From the NCBI GenBank assembly GCA_900550925.1, contig URTU01000050.1, positions 1-13,326 of the forward strand: a stretch of 13,326 nt of DNA, in the 5' to 3' direction. How positions within the stretch are numbered: the stretch's first letter is position 1; every line of letters begins with the position of its first letter. The notes below the pieces were generated by a model that was not told where the DNA came from, searched no databases, and saw only the letters and a program-made list of their open reading frames with translations. The stretch is from an uncultured Alistipes sp. (lineage in GTDB: Bacteria; Bacteroidota; Bacteroidia; Bacteroidales; Rikenellaceae). Positions 13,076 through 13,326 of this stretch are shown in pieces. The translations under genes were made by a program, and so were the position numbers.

Positions 13076-13326
13076 TTATTTCACCTCCTCGAACTCGACA
13101 TCCTCGGGCTGGTTGTTGTTGCCGTTGCCCTGGGTACCCTGCTGAGCATTGTTGCTCGACTGGGCGTTCTGAGCCTGTTGCTGCTGAGCCTGCTGGCTTG
13201 CATAGATGTCGTTCGAAGCGGCCTGCCATGCGTTGTTCAACTCGGTCATGGCAGCATCGATGCCTGCTATGTCGGCAGCCTTGTGCGCATCCTTCAACTT
13301 GCCCAGCGCCGTCTCGATCGCAGCCT
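13076..13326 (-). CDS. dnaK: Chaperone DnaK (Hsp70), C-terminal end only
   Basis: The last 82 or so residues of a minus-strand gene are visible, and the start lies outside the window. The frame stays open to the right edge (AAIETALGKLKDAHKAADIAG). The helical lid segment (ELNNAWQAASNDIY) and the ending PEDVEFEEVK are characteristic of bacterial DnaK, whose conserved acidic EEVK-type tail closes the protein. Between them is a Q/N/S/G-rich linker of about 35 residues. Such disordered tails vary among DnaK proteins. DnaK is the ATP-dependent cytoplasmic chaperone that works with DnaJ and GrpE. The gene ends at TAA 13076-13078, followed by a strong terminator. Confidence 0.9.
   Translation of the reverse strand, partial: AAIETALGKLKDAHKAADIAGIDAAMTELNNAWQAASNDIYASQQAQQQQAQNAQSSNNAQQGTQGNGNNNQPEDVEFEEVK

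Noticed and set aside
1..13326. CRISPR array, insertion sequence, phage genes, tRNA or rRNA
   Set aside because: I looked for regularly spaced repeats, transposase motifs, integrase signatures and cloverleaf-like sequence and saw none.

Overview
The window looks like ordinary chromosome from a Bacteroidales bacterium. A GC-rich member of the Rikenellaceae, such as Alistipes, is my best guess. The guess rests on a uppS-bamA-ompH-ompH envelope cluster, a Bacteroidetes-style malate dehydrogenase, several promoter-like TAnnTTTG boxes (the Bacteroidetes -7 element), few Shine-Dalgarno-like sites, and GC-rich coding DNA with AT-rich gaps. The genus is inferred, not shown. I see no transposase, phage gene, CRISPR array, tRNA, rRNA or defence cluster.

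Layout. Positions 1-1120 (+) hold the C-terminal end of a SPOR-domain protein, a DEDDh 3'-5' exonuclease and a 77-residue charged helical protein of unknown function. A sodium:amino-acid symporter (NSS family) runs toward them on the minus strand (1129-2484). A 497-bp gap (2485-2981) carries promoter-like boxes and several small inverted repeats and leads into mdh (2982-3980, +). A strong two-way terminator (4182-4217) separates mdh from the minus-strand envelope operon uppS (8642), bamA (7894), ompH-A (5305), ompH-B (4768 down to 4232). Upstream on the same strand is nadK (9678-8782). nadK and pdxJ (9809-10525, +) are divergent, and their shared gap has two interlocked promoter-like boxes. 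Next on the plus strand are a secreted SGNH hydrolase (10645-11295) and, one base after its stop, a class II CCA-adding-type tRNA nucleotidyltransferase with an HD domain (11297-12730, GTG start). After a 345-bp gap with a G9 run and a strong hairpin terminator, the 3' end of dnaK enters from the right on the minus strand.

How the genes fit together. The uppS-bamA-ompH-ompH block joins the lipid carrier for cell-wall and surface glycan synthesis with the outer-membrane protein insertase and its likely periplasmic chaperones. mdh, nadK and pdxJ are central metabolism and cofactor genes (TCA/redox, NADP, vitamin B6). The cca-like gene and dnaK are RNA maturation and protein folding genes.

I did not find a convincing new system. 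The items most worth a second look are non-coding: the structured gap before mdh, the interlocked nadK/pdxJ promoter boxes, and the unexplained segments after mdh and cca. The small helical protein at 887-1120 is the only gene without a family.
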